A stretch of 64,000 bases of DNA from Kibdelosporangium sp. MJ126-NF4 (lineage in GTDB: Bacteria > Actinomycetota > Actinomycetes > Mycobacteriales > Pseudonocardiaceae). How positions within the stretch are numbered: the first letter of the stretch is position 1; the number at the start of each line of letters is the position of its first letter. Positions 39,131 through 47,310 of the stretch are shown here, piece after piece. The notes beneath the pieces are model-generated. The model saw only the letters and a list, made by a program, of their open reading frames with translations, had not been told where the DNA came from and did no database searches. The position numbers were made by a program, and so were the translations under genes. The stretch is from NCBI RefSeq assembly GCF_000826545.1, contig NZ_CDME01000014.1, forward strand, positions 310,001-374,000. The letters are read 5' to 3'.

Positions 39131-39211
39131 ACGAAGGCCACCTTGGTTGCAGACGGTGCACCATAGGCCACCTTGGTTGCAGACGGTGCACCATAGGCCA
39201 CCTTGGTTGCG
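39131..39211. repeat. 30-bp tandem repeat with palindromic core
   Basis: The unit AGGCCACCTTGGTTGCAGAC followed by GGTGCACCAT repeats at 39135-39164 and 39165-39194, with a partial third copy to 39211. The first copy with its left flank forms a palindrome, GCAACGAAGG - CCA - CCTTGGTTGC, with one mismatch per arm pair. It lies between the subtilase and the B12/radical-SAM gene, in a 256-bp gap. Confidence 0.85.
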
Positions 39212-39263
39212 TAGGTCAGCAAGGGCGGGTCCCCGGCGGAGTCCGCCCTTGTGCGTTTGTGCG

Positions 39264-41186
39264 CTAGATCGGGTTCAGCGGCAACAGTTTCCTGCCGGTC
39301 GGGCCGACTTCGATGGCGGTTCCCATGGTCGGACAGACACCGCAGTCGAAGCACGGTGTCCACCGACAGTCGTCGAGTTCCCGCTCGTCCAACGCGTCCT
39401 GCCAGTCGTCCCAGAGCCACTGGCGGTCCAGGCCGGAGTCAAGGTGGTCCCATGGCAGCACTTCGTTCTCGCCGCGCTCCCTGGTGGTGAACCAGTCCAG
39501 GTTCACGCCCTGCGGTTCCAGTTCCGCCTTCGCCGCGTCGACCCAGCGGTCGAACGAGAAGTGCTCGCCCCAGCCGTCGAAGCGGCCGCCTTCCCGCCAG
39601 ACGCGTTCGATCACGCGGCCCACTCGCCGGTCGCCACGGGACAGCAGGCCTTCGATCAGGCTCGGTTTGCCGTCGTGGTACCGCATTCCGATGTTGCGGG
39701 CGAGGCCGCGGTCGGCGTTGATCTCGGCACGCAGCTTGCGCAACCGGTTGTCCACGGTCTCCGGGTCGCACTGCGCGGCCCACTGGAACGGCGTGTGCGG
39801 CTTGGGCACGAACCCGCCGATCGAGATGGTGCAGCGGATGTCGTTGCGCCCGGCCGCCTTGCGGCCCGCGCGGATGACCTCCTTGGCCATGTGCGCGATC
39901 TGCAGGACGTCGTCGTCGGTCTCGGTCGGCAGTCCGCACATGAAGTACAGCTTGACCTGGCGCCAGCCGTTGGCGAACGCCGTCGACACCGTGCGGATCA
40001 GGTCCTCTTCGGAGACCATCTTGTTGATCACGCGCCGGATCCGCTCGCTGCCGCCTTCCGGCGCGAACGTCAGGCCGGAGCGCCTTCCGTTGCGGGACAG
40101 CTCGTTCGCGAGGTCCACATTGAACGCGTCGACGCGCGTGCTCGGCAGCGACAGGCCGGTGTTGGTGCCTTCGTAGCGGTCCGCGAGGCCCTTGGTGACC
40201 TGGGCGATCTCCGAGTGGTCCGCGCTGGACAGCGACAGCAGGCCGACTTCCTCGAACCCGCTGGCGTCCAGCCCCTTGCGGACCATCTCGCCGATGCCCT
40301 CGATGGAACGCTCACGGACCGGGCGGGTGATCATGCCCGCCTGGCAGAACCGGCAGCCACGGGTGCAGCCGCGGAAGATCTCCACGCTCATCCGCTCGTG
40401 CACGCTCTCGGCCAGCGGCACCAGCGGCTGTTTCGGGTACGGCCACGCGTCGAGGTCCATGGTCGTGCGCTTGGCCACCCGCTCGGGCACGCGGTCACGG
40501 TTCGGCCTGGTGTACGCGAGCTCGCCGTCGGGCGTGTAGCCGACGTCGTAGAAGCGCGGGATGTAGACGTTGCCGCGTTCGGCGAGCCTGGTCAGCAGCT
40601 CGATCCGGCCGCCGGGCCGCCCCTCGGCCTTCCACGCGCGAATGACCGCTGTGATGTCCAACACAGCTTCCTCGCCGTCGCCGAGGACCACGGCGTCGAG
40701 GTAGTCGGCCATCGGCTCCGGGTTGAACGCCGAGTGCCCGCCCGCGAGCACCACCGGGTGGTCCTCGGTGCGGTCGGCGGCACGCAGCGGGATCCCGGCA
40801 AGGTCCAGCGCGGTCAGCAGGTTCGTGTAGCCCAACTCGGTCGCGAAGCTCACGCCGAGCATGTCGAACGCGCCGACCGGGCGGTGCCCGTCCACGGTGA
40901 ACTGCGGCACGTCGTGCTCGCGCATCAGCTTCTCGAGGTCCGGCCAGACCGCGTACGTGCGCTCGGCCAGCACGTCCGGCAGCTCGTTGAGGATCTCGTA
41001 GAGGATCATCACGCCCTGGTTGGGCAGGCCGACCTCGTAGGCGTCCGGGTACATCAGCGCCCAGCGGACCGTGGTGGAATCCCAGTCCTTCACCGTCGCG
41101 TTGAGCTCACCGCCGACGTACTGCACCGGCTTGGCCACCCGGGGCAGCAGTGACTCCAGCTTCGGGAAAACGGACTCGACACTCAC
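39264..41186 (-). CDS. TIGR03960-type B12-binding/radical SAM protein
   Basis: This 640-residue protein has a cobalamin-binding-like N-terminal domain (about 40-200) and a radical SAM domain with CTRGCRFCQ as the 4Fe-4S CxxxCxxC motif (about 280). The C-terminal region has FDCGVCPTMG. The family occurs next to TIGR03936 and rne, and its substrate is not established. In relatives it is adjacent to the TIGR03936 gene; here a secreted protease gene and repeats lie between. The ATG at 41186 gives the family start SVFPKLESLLPRVAKPVQYVG. Confidence 0.92.
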   Translation of the reverse strand: MSVESVFPKLESLLPRVAKPVQYVGGELNATVKDWDSTTVRWALMYPDAYEVGLPNQGVMILYEILNELPDVLAERTYAVWPDLEKLMREHDVPQFTVDGHRPVGAFDMLGVSFATELGYTNLLTALDLAGIPLRAADRTEDHPVVLAGGHSAFNPEPMADYLDAVVLGDGEEAVLDITAVIRAWKAEGRPGGRIELLTRLAERGNVYIPRFYDVGYTPDGELAYTRPNRDRVPERVAKRTTMDLDAWPYPKQPLVPLAESVHERMSVEIFRGCTRGCRFCQAGMITRPVRERSIEGIGEMVRKGLDASGFEEVGLLSLSSADHSEIAQVTKGLADRYEGTNTGLSLPSTRVDAFNVDLANELSRNGRRSGLTFAPEGGSERIRRVINKMVSEEDLIRTVSTAFANGWRQVKLYFMCGLPTETDDDVLQIAHMAKEVIRAGRKAAGRNDIRCTISIGGFVPKPHTPFQWAAQCDPETVDNRLRKLRAEINADRGLARNIGMRYHDGKPSLIEGLLSRGDRRVGRVIERVWREGGRFDGWGEHFSFDRWVDAAKAELEPQGVNLDWFTTRERGENEVLPWDHLDSGLDRQWLWDDWQDALDERELDDCRWTPCFDCGVCPTMGTAIEVGPTGRKLLPLNPI

Positions 41187-41229
41187 AGCGAACCAGGGTA
41201 GCGGCCTTCGCGTCAGGCGCCAGAAGGCC

Positions 41230-42216
41230 TTACCCCCGGCGAGGGAGATCGATGACGCCGAACCCGGTCAGCGCGGCCAGCAGGACGAGCGCGGCGAGCA
41301 CCACCCAGGCGACCGGGTGACCCAGGTTCATCGTCCAGCCGAGGCCGACACGTGTGTGCACGAACACCACGGGGTCCTGCCGGTTGACGTAGACCAGCCC
41401 ACCCAGGCGCCAGAACCGGTCGTCGTCACGTTGTGTCAGCCCGGTGTCCTCGCCCTCCTCACCGGGCAGCGCTGGCAGGCGGTGCCCCGCTTGGCCGACT
41501 CGTACCGACCACGCCACGAGCACGGCGACCACCACGAGGGTCGGCACGACGGCCACCGGCTTCCAACCGGGGGTGTCGTCGAGCAGGATCGTCAGGTTCA
41601 TCGCCGCGACCAGCACCATCAGCAACCTGGCGATGCCACGGAGGTACACGCGGTATCTGCGCCCGGAGCCGACCGGTCGCGCGGCGTCCAGGTCGGGCCG
41701 GGTGCGCGCGGTCAGCCACACGACCAGCGGCACGAGGACCGTCATCACCGCCATCGGGATCACGCTGTCCCATCGGCCGAGGATCACGGTCAGCGCCAGC
41801 ACCGCCAGCGCGGGCGACAGCCAGAGCAGCGGCACCCGGACGGGGTCGGTCCGGAATGTGGTGTCGGTGGTCACGCCATACCGGTGCTCGGCCTGCCACC
41901 ACTCCGCCCGCTTGATCGCCCGCAGCCGCCGGTGCGCGAGCGCATAGCACGCGGCGTGGGCGATCACCAGGCCGTTGGCGAAGATCCCGACGACGAGGGC
42001 GTTGCCGTACGCCGCGACGCACACGAGCACGGCCACCGCCGACGCGGCCGCGACCCGAAGCAGGTACGTGCGCCGGATCCGCAGGACAGTGGGGTCTGCC
42101 GCGCGGGCGGCCGCGACCTGCACGCCGAACGGCAGCGTGGGGCGCATGAGCACCGGCATGGCCAAGGCCAGGCCGGTGAGCAGAACGACCAGCAGCAGGG
42201 CTGCCAGCCCTGTCAC
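41230..42216 (-). CDS. DUF1648/DUF5808-type membrane protein
   Basis: This 328-residue integral membrane protein has about seven or eight hydrophobic helices. The C-terminal motif DDRFWRLGGLVYVNRQDPVV followed by FVHTRVGLGWTMNLG resembles the DUF5808 block, after a DUF1648-like core. Such proteins often pair with YtrA-type GntR regulators. The GTG at 42216 overlaps the gntR stop (GTGA), so it is co-expressed with the regulator. Its role is unknown; a sensing or transport-linked function is a guess. Confidence 0.8.
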   Translation of the reverse strand: MTGLAALLLVVLLTGLALAMPVLMRPTLPFGVQVAAARAADPTVLRIRRTYLLRVAAASAVAVLVCVAAYGNALVVGIFANGLVIAHAACYALAHRRLRAIKRAEWWQAEHRYGVTTDTTFRTDPVRVPLLWLSPALAVLALTVILGRWDSVIPMAVMTVLVPLVVWLTARTRPDLDAARPVGSGRRYRVYLRGIARLLMVLVAAMNLTILLDDTPGWKPVAVVPTLVVVAVLVAWSVRVGQAGHRLPALPGEEGEDTGLTQRDDDRFWRLGGLVYVNRQDPVVFVHTRVGLGWTMNLGHPVAWVVLAALVLLAALTGFGVIDLPRRG

Positions 42217-42605
42217 GGATGCACGCCCTCGTACTGATCCAGCAGTGTCTTGACCCGCTTGACCAGGTCGGACCGGGCGTAGCCCTGCACTGCCGCCTCG
42301 GCGAGCATGACCCGCATCCGGTCGTCCCAGTCGCCGATGAACCCCGGCTCCGGCGGCCCGGTGTTCGGGTCCCGGCGCACCACCGCGCCGCTCTTGCGGT
42401 TGATCCGGATCACGCCCTGCTGTTTGAGCAGGTCGTAGGCCTTGCTGACGGTCAGGAAGTTGATCCCGAAGTCCGCCGCGAGCTGCCTGGTCGACGGCAG
42501 CGGGTCGCCCTCCTTGAGGAAGCCGTGGGCGATCGCCTCCAGGATCCGGTCGCGGATCTGCTGGTAGATCGGCACGTCGCTGTCCAGGTCCAGTGTCAGC
42601 TCCAT
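42213..42605 (-). CDS. GntR family regulator, YtrA type
   Basis: This 130-residue regulator has an N-terminal winged helix (about 12-75: PIYQQIRDRILEAIAHGFLK, GDPLPSTRQLAADFGINFLT, VSKAYDLLKQQGVI) and a short helical tail, the YtrA layout used to control ABC exporters. It is coupled to the DUF5808-type gene and diverges from an ABC transporter operon 65 bp away, its probable target. The tail differs from sugar-acid GntR proteins, so the ligand is not predictable. Confidence 0.9.
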   Translation of the reverse strand: MELTLDLDSDVPIYQQIRDRILEAIAHGFLKEGDPLPSTRQLAADFGINFLTVSKAYDLLKQQGVIRINRKSGAVVRRDPNTGPPEPGFIGDWDDRMRVMLAEAAVQGYARSDLVKRVKTLLDQYEGVHP

Positions 42606-42670
42606 GACGACGATGATACCTACATCGACTATCTGATATACATGAACTACAACAGATACCTGATCTAGCC
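42606..42670. promoter_or_regulatory. divergent AT-rich promoter between gntR and ABC operon
   Basis: This 65-bp gap is unusually AT-rich for the window. GATACCT occurs as a direct repeat (42615-42621 and 42655-42661) flanking CTATCTGATATACATG. It must hold both divergent promoters and probably the GntR operator; the exact site is not clear. Confidence 0.5.
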
Positions 42671-43438
42671 ATGGGGGTGCGCGTGATCCGTGTACGACAG
42701 CTGCGCAAGGTGTTCGGCGGCTCGTCCACCGCTGTCACGGCGGTGGACGAGCTGAGTTTCGACGTCGAACCGGGCGCGGTGACGGGATTTCTCGGGCCGA
42801 ACGGAGCGGGAAAGACCACGACACTGCGCATGATCCTGGGCCTGGTCACTCCCACCTCGGGCACCGCGACCATCGGCACCGCGACCATCGGCACCGGAAC
42901 CACTGGCACGGAGACGATCGGCGGGAGGCGGTACGCGGACCTGCCGAACCCGTCCGGCGTGGTCGGAGCAGTCCTGGACAAGTCCGCCTTCCACCCGGCC
43001 CGCACATGCCGTGACCACCTGCGCGTGTACGCGCGAATGGGCGGCTACCCGGATTCACGGGTGGCAGAGGTACTCGACCTGGTGGACGCCACCTCCTACG
43101 CGCACCGCCCGGCGCGTGGCCTGTCCACTGGAATGCGGCAACGCCTGAACCTGGCGACTGCGTTGCTCGGTGACCCGCGGGTGCTGATCCTTGACGAGCC
43201 CAGCAACGGTCTCGACCCGGAAGGCATCGCGTGGTTGCGCCGGTTCCTGCGCGACCTGGCTGGACAGGGGCATACGGTCCTGGTCTCCAGCCACGTGCTG
43301 AGCGAAGCCGAACAGATGGTGGACCACGTGGTGATCATCAGCCGCGGCCGTCTGGTCACCGCGGGCCCGATCGCGGATGTGACCAGCAACGGCAGCCTCG
43401 AACAGACCTACCTCGCACTCACCGGAGCCACAGCATGA
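42671..43438 (+). CDS. ABC transporter ATP-binding protein with repeat expansion
   Basis: This 255-residue ABC ATPase has Walker A GPNGAGKTTT, the signature LSTGMRQRLN, Walker B VLILDEPSNGLDPEG and the H-loop SSHVLSEAEQ. Between the Walker A region and the Q-loop there is an unusual Thr/Gly-rich stretch, encoded by four 15-bp repeats (42861-42920), where relatives have only GTATIGG. Start may be ATG 42671 or one of two GTGs just after. It is coupled (ATGA) to the permease gene and probably controlled by the divergent GntR protein. Confidence 0.9.
   Translation: MGVRVIRVRQLRKVFGGSSTAVTAVDELSFDVEPGAVTGFLGPNGAGKTTTLRMILGLVTPTSGTATIGTATIGTGTTGTETIGGRRYADLPNPSGVVGAVLDKSAFHPARTCRDHLRVYARMGGYPDSRVAEVLDLVDATSYAHRPARGLSTGMRQRLNLATALLGDPRVLILDEPSNGLDPEGIAWLRRFLRDLAGQGHTVLVSSHVLSEAEQMVDHVVIISRGRLVTAGPIADVTSNGSLEQTYLALTGATA
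42861..42920 (+). repeat. 15-bp coding tandem repeat in ABC ATPase
   Basis: GCACCGCGACCATCG occurs twice exactly (42861-42875, 42876-42890), then in two diverged copies (42891-42905, 42906-42920). It encodes TATIG, TATIG, TGTTG, TETIG. The frame stays open. Confidence 0.85.
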
Positions 43439-44235
43439 CCACCATGACCACGTTGCTGAGCGCCGAGGCCCGGCGTCTGCTGACCACCCGCCTGTGGCTG
43501 TGGGGCCTGCTCTCGGCGCTGGCCACGGGCGGGCTGGTGTTCCTGACAGCGATGATCGGCCTGGAGAACGCCACCCCGCCGATGCCGGGCCTGGACACCG
43601 CGCAGGGCACGCAACTGCTGCTGGGCATGGTCAGCCTGCTCGCGTTCGTCCCGGCGTTGCTGGGCACAACGGCCGTGACAGCGGAGTACCGGCACCAGAC
43701 GATCACGTTCACCTACCTGTTCGCGCCGAGACGCGGCGCCCTCCTGGCCGCGAAGATCGGCGTCTACGCGGCGGCTGGGCTCGCGTACGGACTCGTCGTG
43801 GCGGTGACCGCGGGAGCCGGGCTCGCCGTCGCCGCAGCGACGCAGGGCGTCAGCGTGGGACTGCCAACGGGCGAGCTCGTCGGACTGCTGTGCCGGTTGA
43901 CGGTCATGATGGCCGTGTACACGCTGCTGGGCGTCGCGTTCGGCGCGTTGCTGCGCAACCAGGTGGCGGCGCTCGCGGTGCTGGGCGGCTACTTCTACAT
44001 GGGCGAGACGCTCCTGCTGCTGATTCCCGGCGTGAACACGATCTACCCGTTCCTGCCCGGCGGGGCCAGCGCGGGCCTCACCGGGTTCACGTTCCTCACC
44101 AACGCCGTCGCGCAGACGGGCATCTCCGCGCCGAACCTGTTGTCCGCCCCGTTCGGCGCGCTCGTCCTGCTCGGGTACGTGGCCATCGCCGCGGTGTTCG
44201 CGTTCACCACGTCTCTGCGGCGGGACGTCACCTAG
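43435..44235 (+). CDS. ABC-2 type permease
   Basis: This 266-residue protein has six hydrophobic helices and an ABC-2-like layout (EARRLLTTRLWLWGLLSALA start, TAEYRHQTITFTYLFAPRRG loop). It is the membrane partner of the ATPase just upstream, coupled through ATGA. The pair resembles the two-gene exporters governed by YtrA-type GntR proteins. The cargo is unknown. Its TAG stop overlaps the TAG of the converging permease on the other strand. Confidence 0.87.
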   Translation: MTTMTTLLSAEARRLLTTRLWLWGLLSALATGGLVFLTAMIGLENATPPMPGLDTAQGTQLLLGMVSLLAFVPALLGTTAVTAEYRHQTITFTYLFAPRRGALLAAKIGVYAAAGLAYGLVVAVTAGAGLAVAAATQGVSVGLPTGELVGLLCRLTVMMAVYTLLGVAFGALLRNQVAALAVLGGYFYMGETLLLLIPGVNTIYPFLPGGASAGLTGFTFLTNAVAQTGISAPNLLSAPFGALVLLGYVAIAAVFAFTTSLRRDVT

Positions 44236-45038
44236 TTCAGCAGCAGCCTGCCCAGGCGGCGGCCCGCGACGACCAGCCCGACCACCGCCATCACCACGAA
44301 GTACGACAGGTGCCCGAGCATGGCCCACTCCAGGATGCCCGCGGTGAGGCCACGCATCAGCTCCACCGCGTGGTACAGCGGGGAGAGCCGCACGATCCAC
44401 TGCAGGCCCTCCGGGTAGACGCTCAACGGGTAGAAGGTCGCGGAGAACAGGAACATCGGCAGCAGCGCCAACTGCACGAGGTCGAAGTCCTGCCACGACC
44501 GCATGAACGTCGTGCACGCCATGCCCACCGCGGCGAACGCCAGCGACACGAGCAGCACGACGGGCAGCGCGAGGATCGCCCACGGCGAGGTCACCAGGCC
44601 GACGACGGAAACCACGGTCAGGAACCCGACCGCGTAGATCGCGCCCCGGATCAGCGCCCAGGAGATCTCGCCGATCGCCACGTCGAACGGGCCGAGCGGG
44701 GTGGCGAGCATGCCGTCGTAGACCTTGGCGTACTTCAGTTTGAAGAAGATGTTGAACGTGGCGTCGTACACCGCGCCGTTCATCGCCGACGCGGCCAGCA
44801 GCGCGGGCGCGACGTACGCGGCGTAGCTCATCGGCTGGCCGCCCGGCCCGGCCACCTCACCGATCAGGCGGCCGAAGCCGACGCCCATCGCGAACAGGTA
44901 GAACAGCGACTCGAAGAACCCGGAGAAGATGGTCATCCACGTCCGGCGGTTGACCAGGAACGCCCGCTCGACGACGGTGCGCGCGCGGCGCGCGTACAAC
45001 CCGGGCGGGACCACCCGCCAGACAAGTCCGACGCTCAC
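44232..45038 (-). CDS. ABC-2 type permease (second subunit)
   Basis: This 268-residue protein has about six membrane helices and the ABC-2 signature PMFLFSATFYPLSVYPEGLQ with WIVRLSPLYHAVELMRG. The GTG at 45038, seven bases after GGAGG, is the natural start, only 2 bp after the previous permease. It forms a three-gene exporter (ATPase-permease-permease) with the next two genes, of the NodI/NodJ-DrrAB type. Substrate is unknown. Confidence 0.88.
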   Translation of the reverse strand: MSVGLVWRVVPPGLYARRARTVVERAFLVNRRTWMTIFSGFFESLFYLFAMGVGFGRLIGEVAGPGGQPMSYAAYVAPALLAASAMNGAVYDATFNIFFKLKYAKVYDGMLATPLGPFDVAIGEISWALIRGAIYAVGFLTVVSVVGLVTSPWAILALPVVLLVSLAFAAVGMACTTFMRSWQDFDLVQLALLPMFLFSATFYPLSVYPEGLQWIVRLSPLYHAVELMRGLTAGILEWAMLGHLSYFVVMAVVGLVVAGRRLGRLLLN

Positions 45039-45040
45039 CG

Positions 45041-45820
45041 CTAGACCTCCAACCTGCGCGAGTAGTTCCTGACCGCCAGGACAACGCCGACGCTGGCCAA
45101 AGCCAGCAGGTACGCCACGTGGCCGAGGACCGGCCACAGCTCCAGTTCCCAGAACGCGGCGGCGCGGGTGAGCTCCGTGCCGTGCCACAGCGGAGTGATC
45201 CACGCGAGCGGGCGCACGACCGCGGGCAGCTCACTGACCGGGTAGAACGTGCCCGCGAGCAACGTCATCGGCAGCACGATGAACCGGAACACCGGGTTGA
45301 ACGCCGTGCCCTCGCCCTCGACCGTCGCGGCGAACGCGACCAGCGGGGCCGAGAACGCCATCCCGGTCAGCACGGCGAACACGAGCGACAGCACGTTGCC
45401 CGGCCCGGCCGCGACGCCGAGCAGGCTGCCGATGATCGCGAACACGGTCAACGAGAACGACAGCCTGCACAGGATCCACAGCAGCTGGCCGGTGGCGACC
45501 TGGGCGGGCGTGATCGGCGTCGCCGTCATGCCCCAGTACGTCCGGCTCCATTTGAAACCGGACAGGATCGGGAACGTGGACTCGCCTGCCGCGGTCTGGA
45601 TCGCGGCCGCCGCCATCATCGCGGGCATCAGGTAGACCGCGTAGCTGTAGCCATGCGTGATCGGGCCGGGTGTGATCTGCGAGCCGAGCCCGAACCCCAT
45701 CGCCACCAGGAAGAACACCGGGTTGAGCACGGTCGAGAAGACGCTCGACCGCCAGTTGCGGCGATACCAGATCCACATCGACTCGACCACCAGCAGCCGG
45801 GCCTGCGTCGGGCGCAGCAT
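45041..45820 (-). CDS. ABC-2 type permease (first subunit)
   Basis: This 259-residue protein has six helices and the ABC-2 block LPMTLLAGTFYPVSELPAVV with PLAWITPLWHGTELTR. It lies between its ATPase (overlap TGATG) and its paralogue 2 bp downstream. Two unequal permeases would form the membrane heterodimer. Cargo is not predictable. Confidence 0.88.
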   Translation of the reverse strand: MLRPTQARLLVVESMWIWYRRNWRSSVFSTVLNPVFFLVAMGFGLGSQITPGPITHGYSYAVYLMPAMMAAAAIQTAAGESTFPILSGFKWSRTYWGMTATPITPAQVATGQLLWILCRLSFSLTVFAIIGSLLGVAAGPGNVLSLVFAVLTGMAFSAPLVAFAATVEGEGTAFNPVFRFIVLPMTLLAGTFYPVSELPAVVRPLAWITPLWHGTELTRAAAFWELELWPVLGHVAYLLALASVGVVLAVRNYSRRLEV

Positions 45821-46743
45821 CAGTCCACCAACGTCCGGCCGGTCAGGCGCAGGAACACATCCTCCAGGGTGGAGCGGCGAACCAGGCTGGAGACCGGCGC
45901 CACTCCCCTGGCGTGCGCGGCGGCCAGCGACGCCTCGCCGTCGGTCGTGTAGACCAGGATCCGGTCGGGCAGCACCTCGACGCGCTCGCCCAGGTCCCGC
46001 ACCGGCTCCGGGTCCTGCTCGCCCGGCGGGAAGCGCAGTTCGAGGACTTCCTTGGTGGAGTAGCGGTCGATCAGCTCACCGGGGCTGCCCTCGGCGGCGA
46101 TCCTGCCCTTGTCCATCACGACGAGCCGGTCGCACAGCTGCTCGGCCTCGTCCATGTAGTGCGTGGTCACGATCAGCGTGACGCCCTGCTGCTTGAGCCG
46201 GAACAGCCGGTCCCACAGCAGGTGCCGGGCCTGCGGGTCCAGCCCGGTGGTCGGCTCGTCGAGCAGCAACAGCTCCGGGTCGTTGACCAGGGACCGGGCG
46301 ATGGTCAGCCGTCGCTTCATGCCGCCGGACAGCGGATCGACCTCGGCGTCGGCGCGGTCGGTCAGCTGCGCGAACTCCAGCAGCTCGGTCGCCTTGTCGC
46401 GCACATGCGCGCGGGACAGGCCGAAGTAGCGGCCATACACCTGGAGGTTCTGCCGGACGGTCAGCTCGTTGTCGAGGTTGTCCTGCTGGGGCACCACGCC
46501 GAGACGAGCCCGGATCTTCGGGCCGTCGGTGGTCGGGTCCATCCCGAGCACGCTGAGCTTGCCGCCAGAGCGCGGCGACACGCACGCGACCATCCGCATG
46601 GTGGACGACTTGCCCGCGCCGTTGGGACCGAGAAACCCGAACGCCTCGCCTTTGCGCACCTCGATGTCGATTCCGGCGACCGCCTCGAAGTCCCCAAACC
46701 GCTTGGTCAGCCCCTCAGCCAGGACCAGAGGATCTACAGACAC
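45820..46743 (-). CDS. ABC transporter ATPase (NodI/DrrA type)
   Basis: This 307-residue ATPase has Walker A GPNGAGKSST, a Q-loop VPQQDNLD, the signature LSGGMKRRLTIARSL, Walker B LLLLDEPTTGLDPQARH and an H-loop TTHYMDEAEQ. Residues beyond about 225 form the C-terminal extension usual in DrrA-type drug exporters. It heads the three-gene operon with two ABC-2 permeases. Confidence 0.93.
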   Translation of the reverse strand: MSVDPLVLAEGLTKRFGDFEAVAGIDIEVRKGEAFGFLGPNGAGKSSTMRMVACVSPRSGGKLSVLGMDPTTDGPKIRARLGVVPQQDNLDNELTVRQNLQVYGRYFGLSRAHVRDKATELLEFAQLTDRADAEVDPLSGGMKRRLTIARSLVNDPELLLLDEPTTGLDPQARHLLWDRLFRLKQQGVTLIVTTHYMDEAEQLCDRLVVMDKGRIAAEGSPGELIDRYSTKEVLELRFPPGEQDPEPVRDLGERVEVLPDRILVYTTDGEASLAAAHARGVAPVSSLVRRSTLEDVFLRLTGRTLVD

Positions 46744-46800
46744 CCGGGCACCCTAACGGCACCCACCGACAATCGACGGCTGGTTTTCCGGTGCCCCGGA

Positions 46801-46841
46801 AAAAGTGGAGTGCGTGCGAACGGATCATCCGCACGCACTCG
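46801..46841 (-). terminator. ndk terminator
   Basis: Arms GAGTGCGTGCG and CGCACGCACTC (11 bp) around an 11-nt loop, followed on the minus strand by CACTTTTT. It lies 11 bp after the ndk stop and before the ABC operon. Confidence 0.85.
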
Positions 46842-46851
46842 TGGTGGGACC

Positions 46852-47262
46852 TCAGAGGTTCGGGAACCAGAGGTCGATCTCGCGCTTGGCCGAGTCGGCC
46901 GAGTCCGAGCCGTGCACCAGGTTGTACTGCACCTCGGTGCCGAAGTCACCGCGGATGCTGCCCGGCACGGCCTTCTCCACCGGGTCGGTGCCACCGGCGA
47001 GCTGGCGGAACGCGGGGATCGCGCGCACGCCCTCGACGACGATCGCGACGACCGGGCCGCCGGTGATGAACTCGACGAGCGAGCCGAAGAACGGCCGCTC
47101 CTTGTGCTCGGCGTAGTGCTGCTCGGCCAGCTCCTTGCCGACGTGCTTGAGTTCGAGCGCGACCAGGCTCAGGCCCTTGCGCTCGATCCGGGAGATGACC
47201 TCTCCGACCAGGCCGCGGCTGACACCGTCGGGCTTGACCAGGACAAGGGTGCGCTCGCTCAC
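46852..47262 (-). CDS. ndk: nucleoside diphosphate kinase
   Basis: This 136-residue enzyme equalises NTP pools by phosphate transfer from [11 protein letters not shown] holds the phosphohistidine His117, and the start [20 protein letters not shown] is diagnostic. It begins with GTG. It lies between the phoD pseudogene and the ABC exporter, and ends in an intrinsic terminator. In relatives it is adjacent to the DUF4233 gene. Confidence 0.97.
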   Translation of the reverse strand: MSERTLVLVKPDGVSRGLVGEVISRIERKGLSLVALELKHVGKELAEQHYAEHKERPFFGSLVEFITGGPVVAIVVEGVRAIPAFRQLAGGTDPVEKAVPGSIRGDFGTEVQYNLVHGSDSADSAKREIDLWFPNL

Positions 47263-47310
47263 AGCGGTCCGTACTCCTTCGTGCGGGGTTTTCGAAAAGA
47301 TGGCAGCAGA

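Noticed and set aside
39135..39211. CRISPR array
   Set aside because: The 30-bp units are directly abutting with no spacers, and no cas genes are near.
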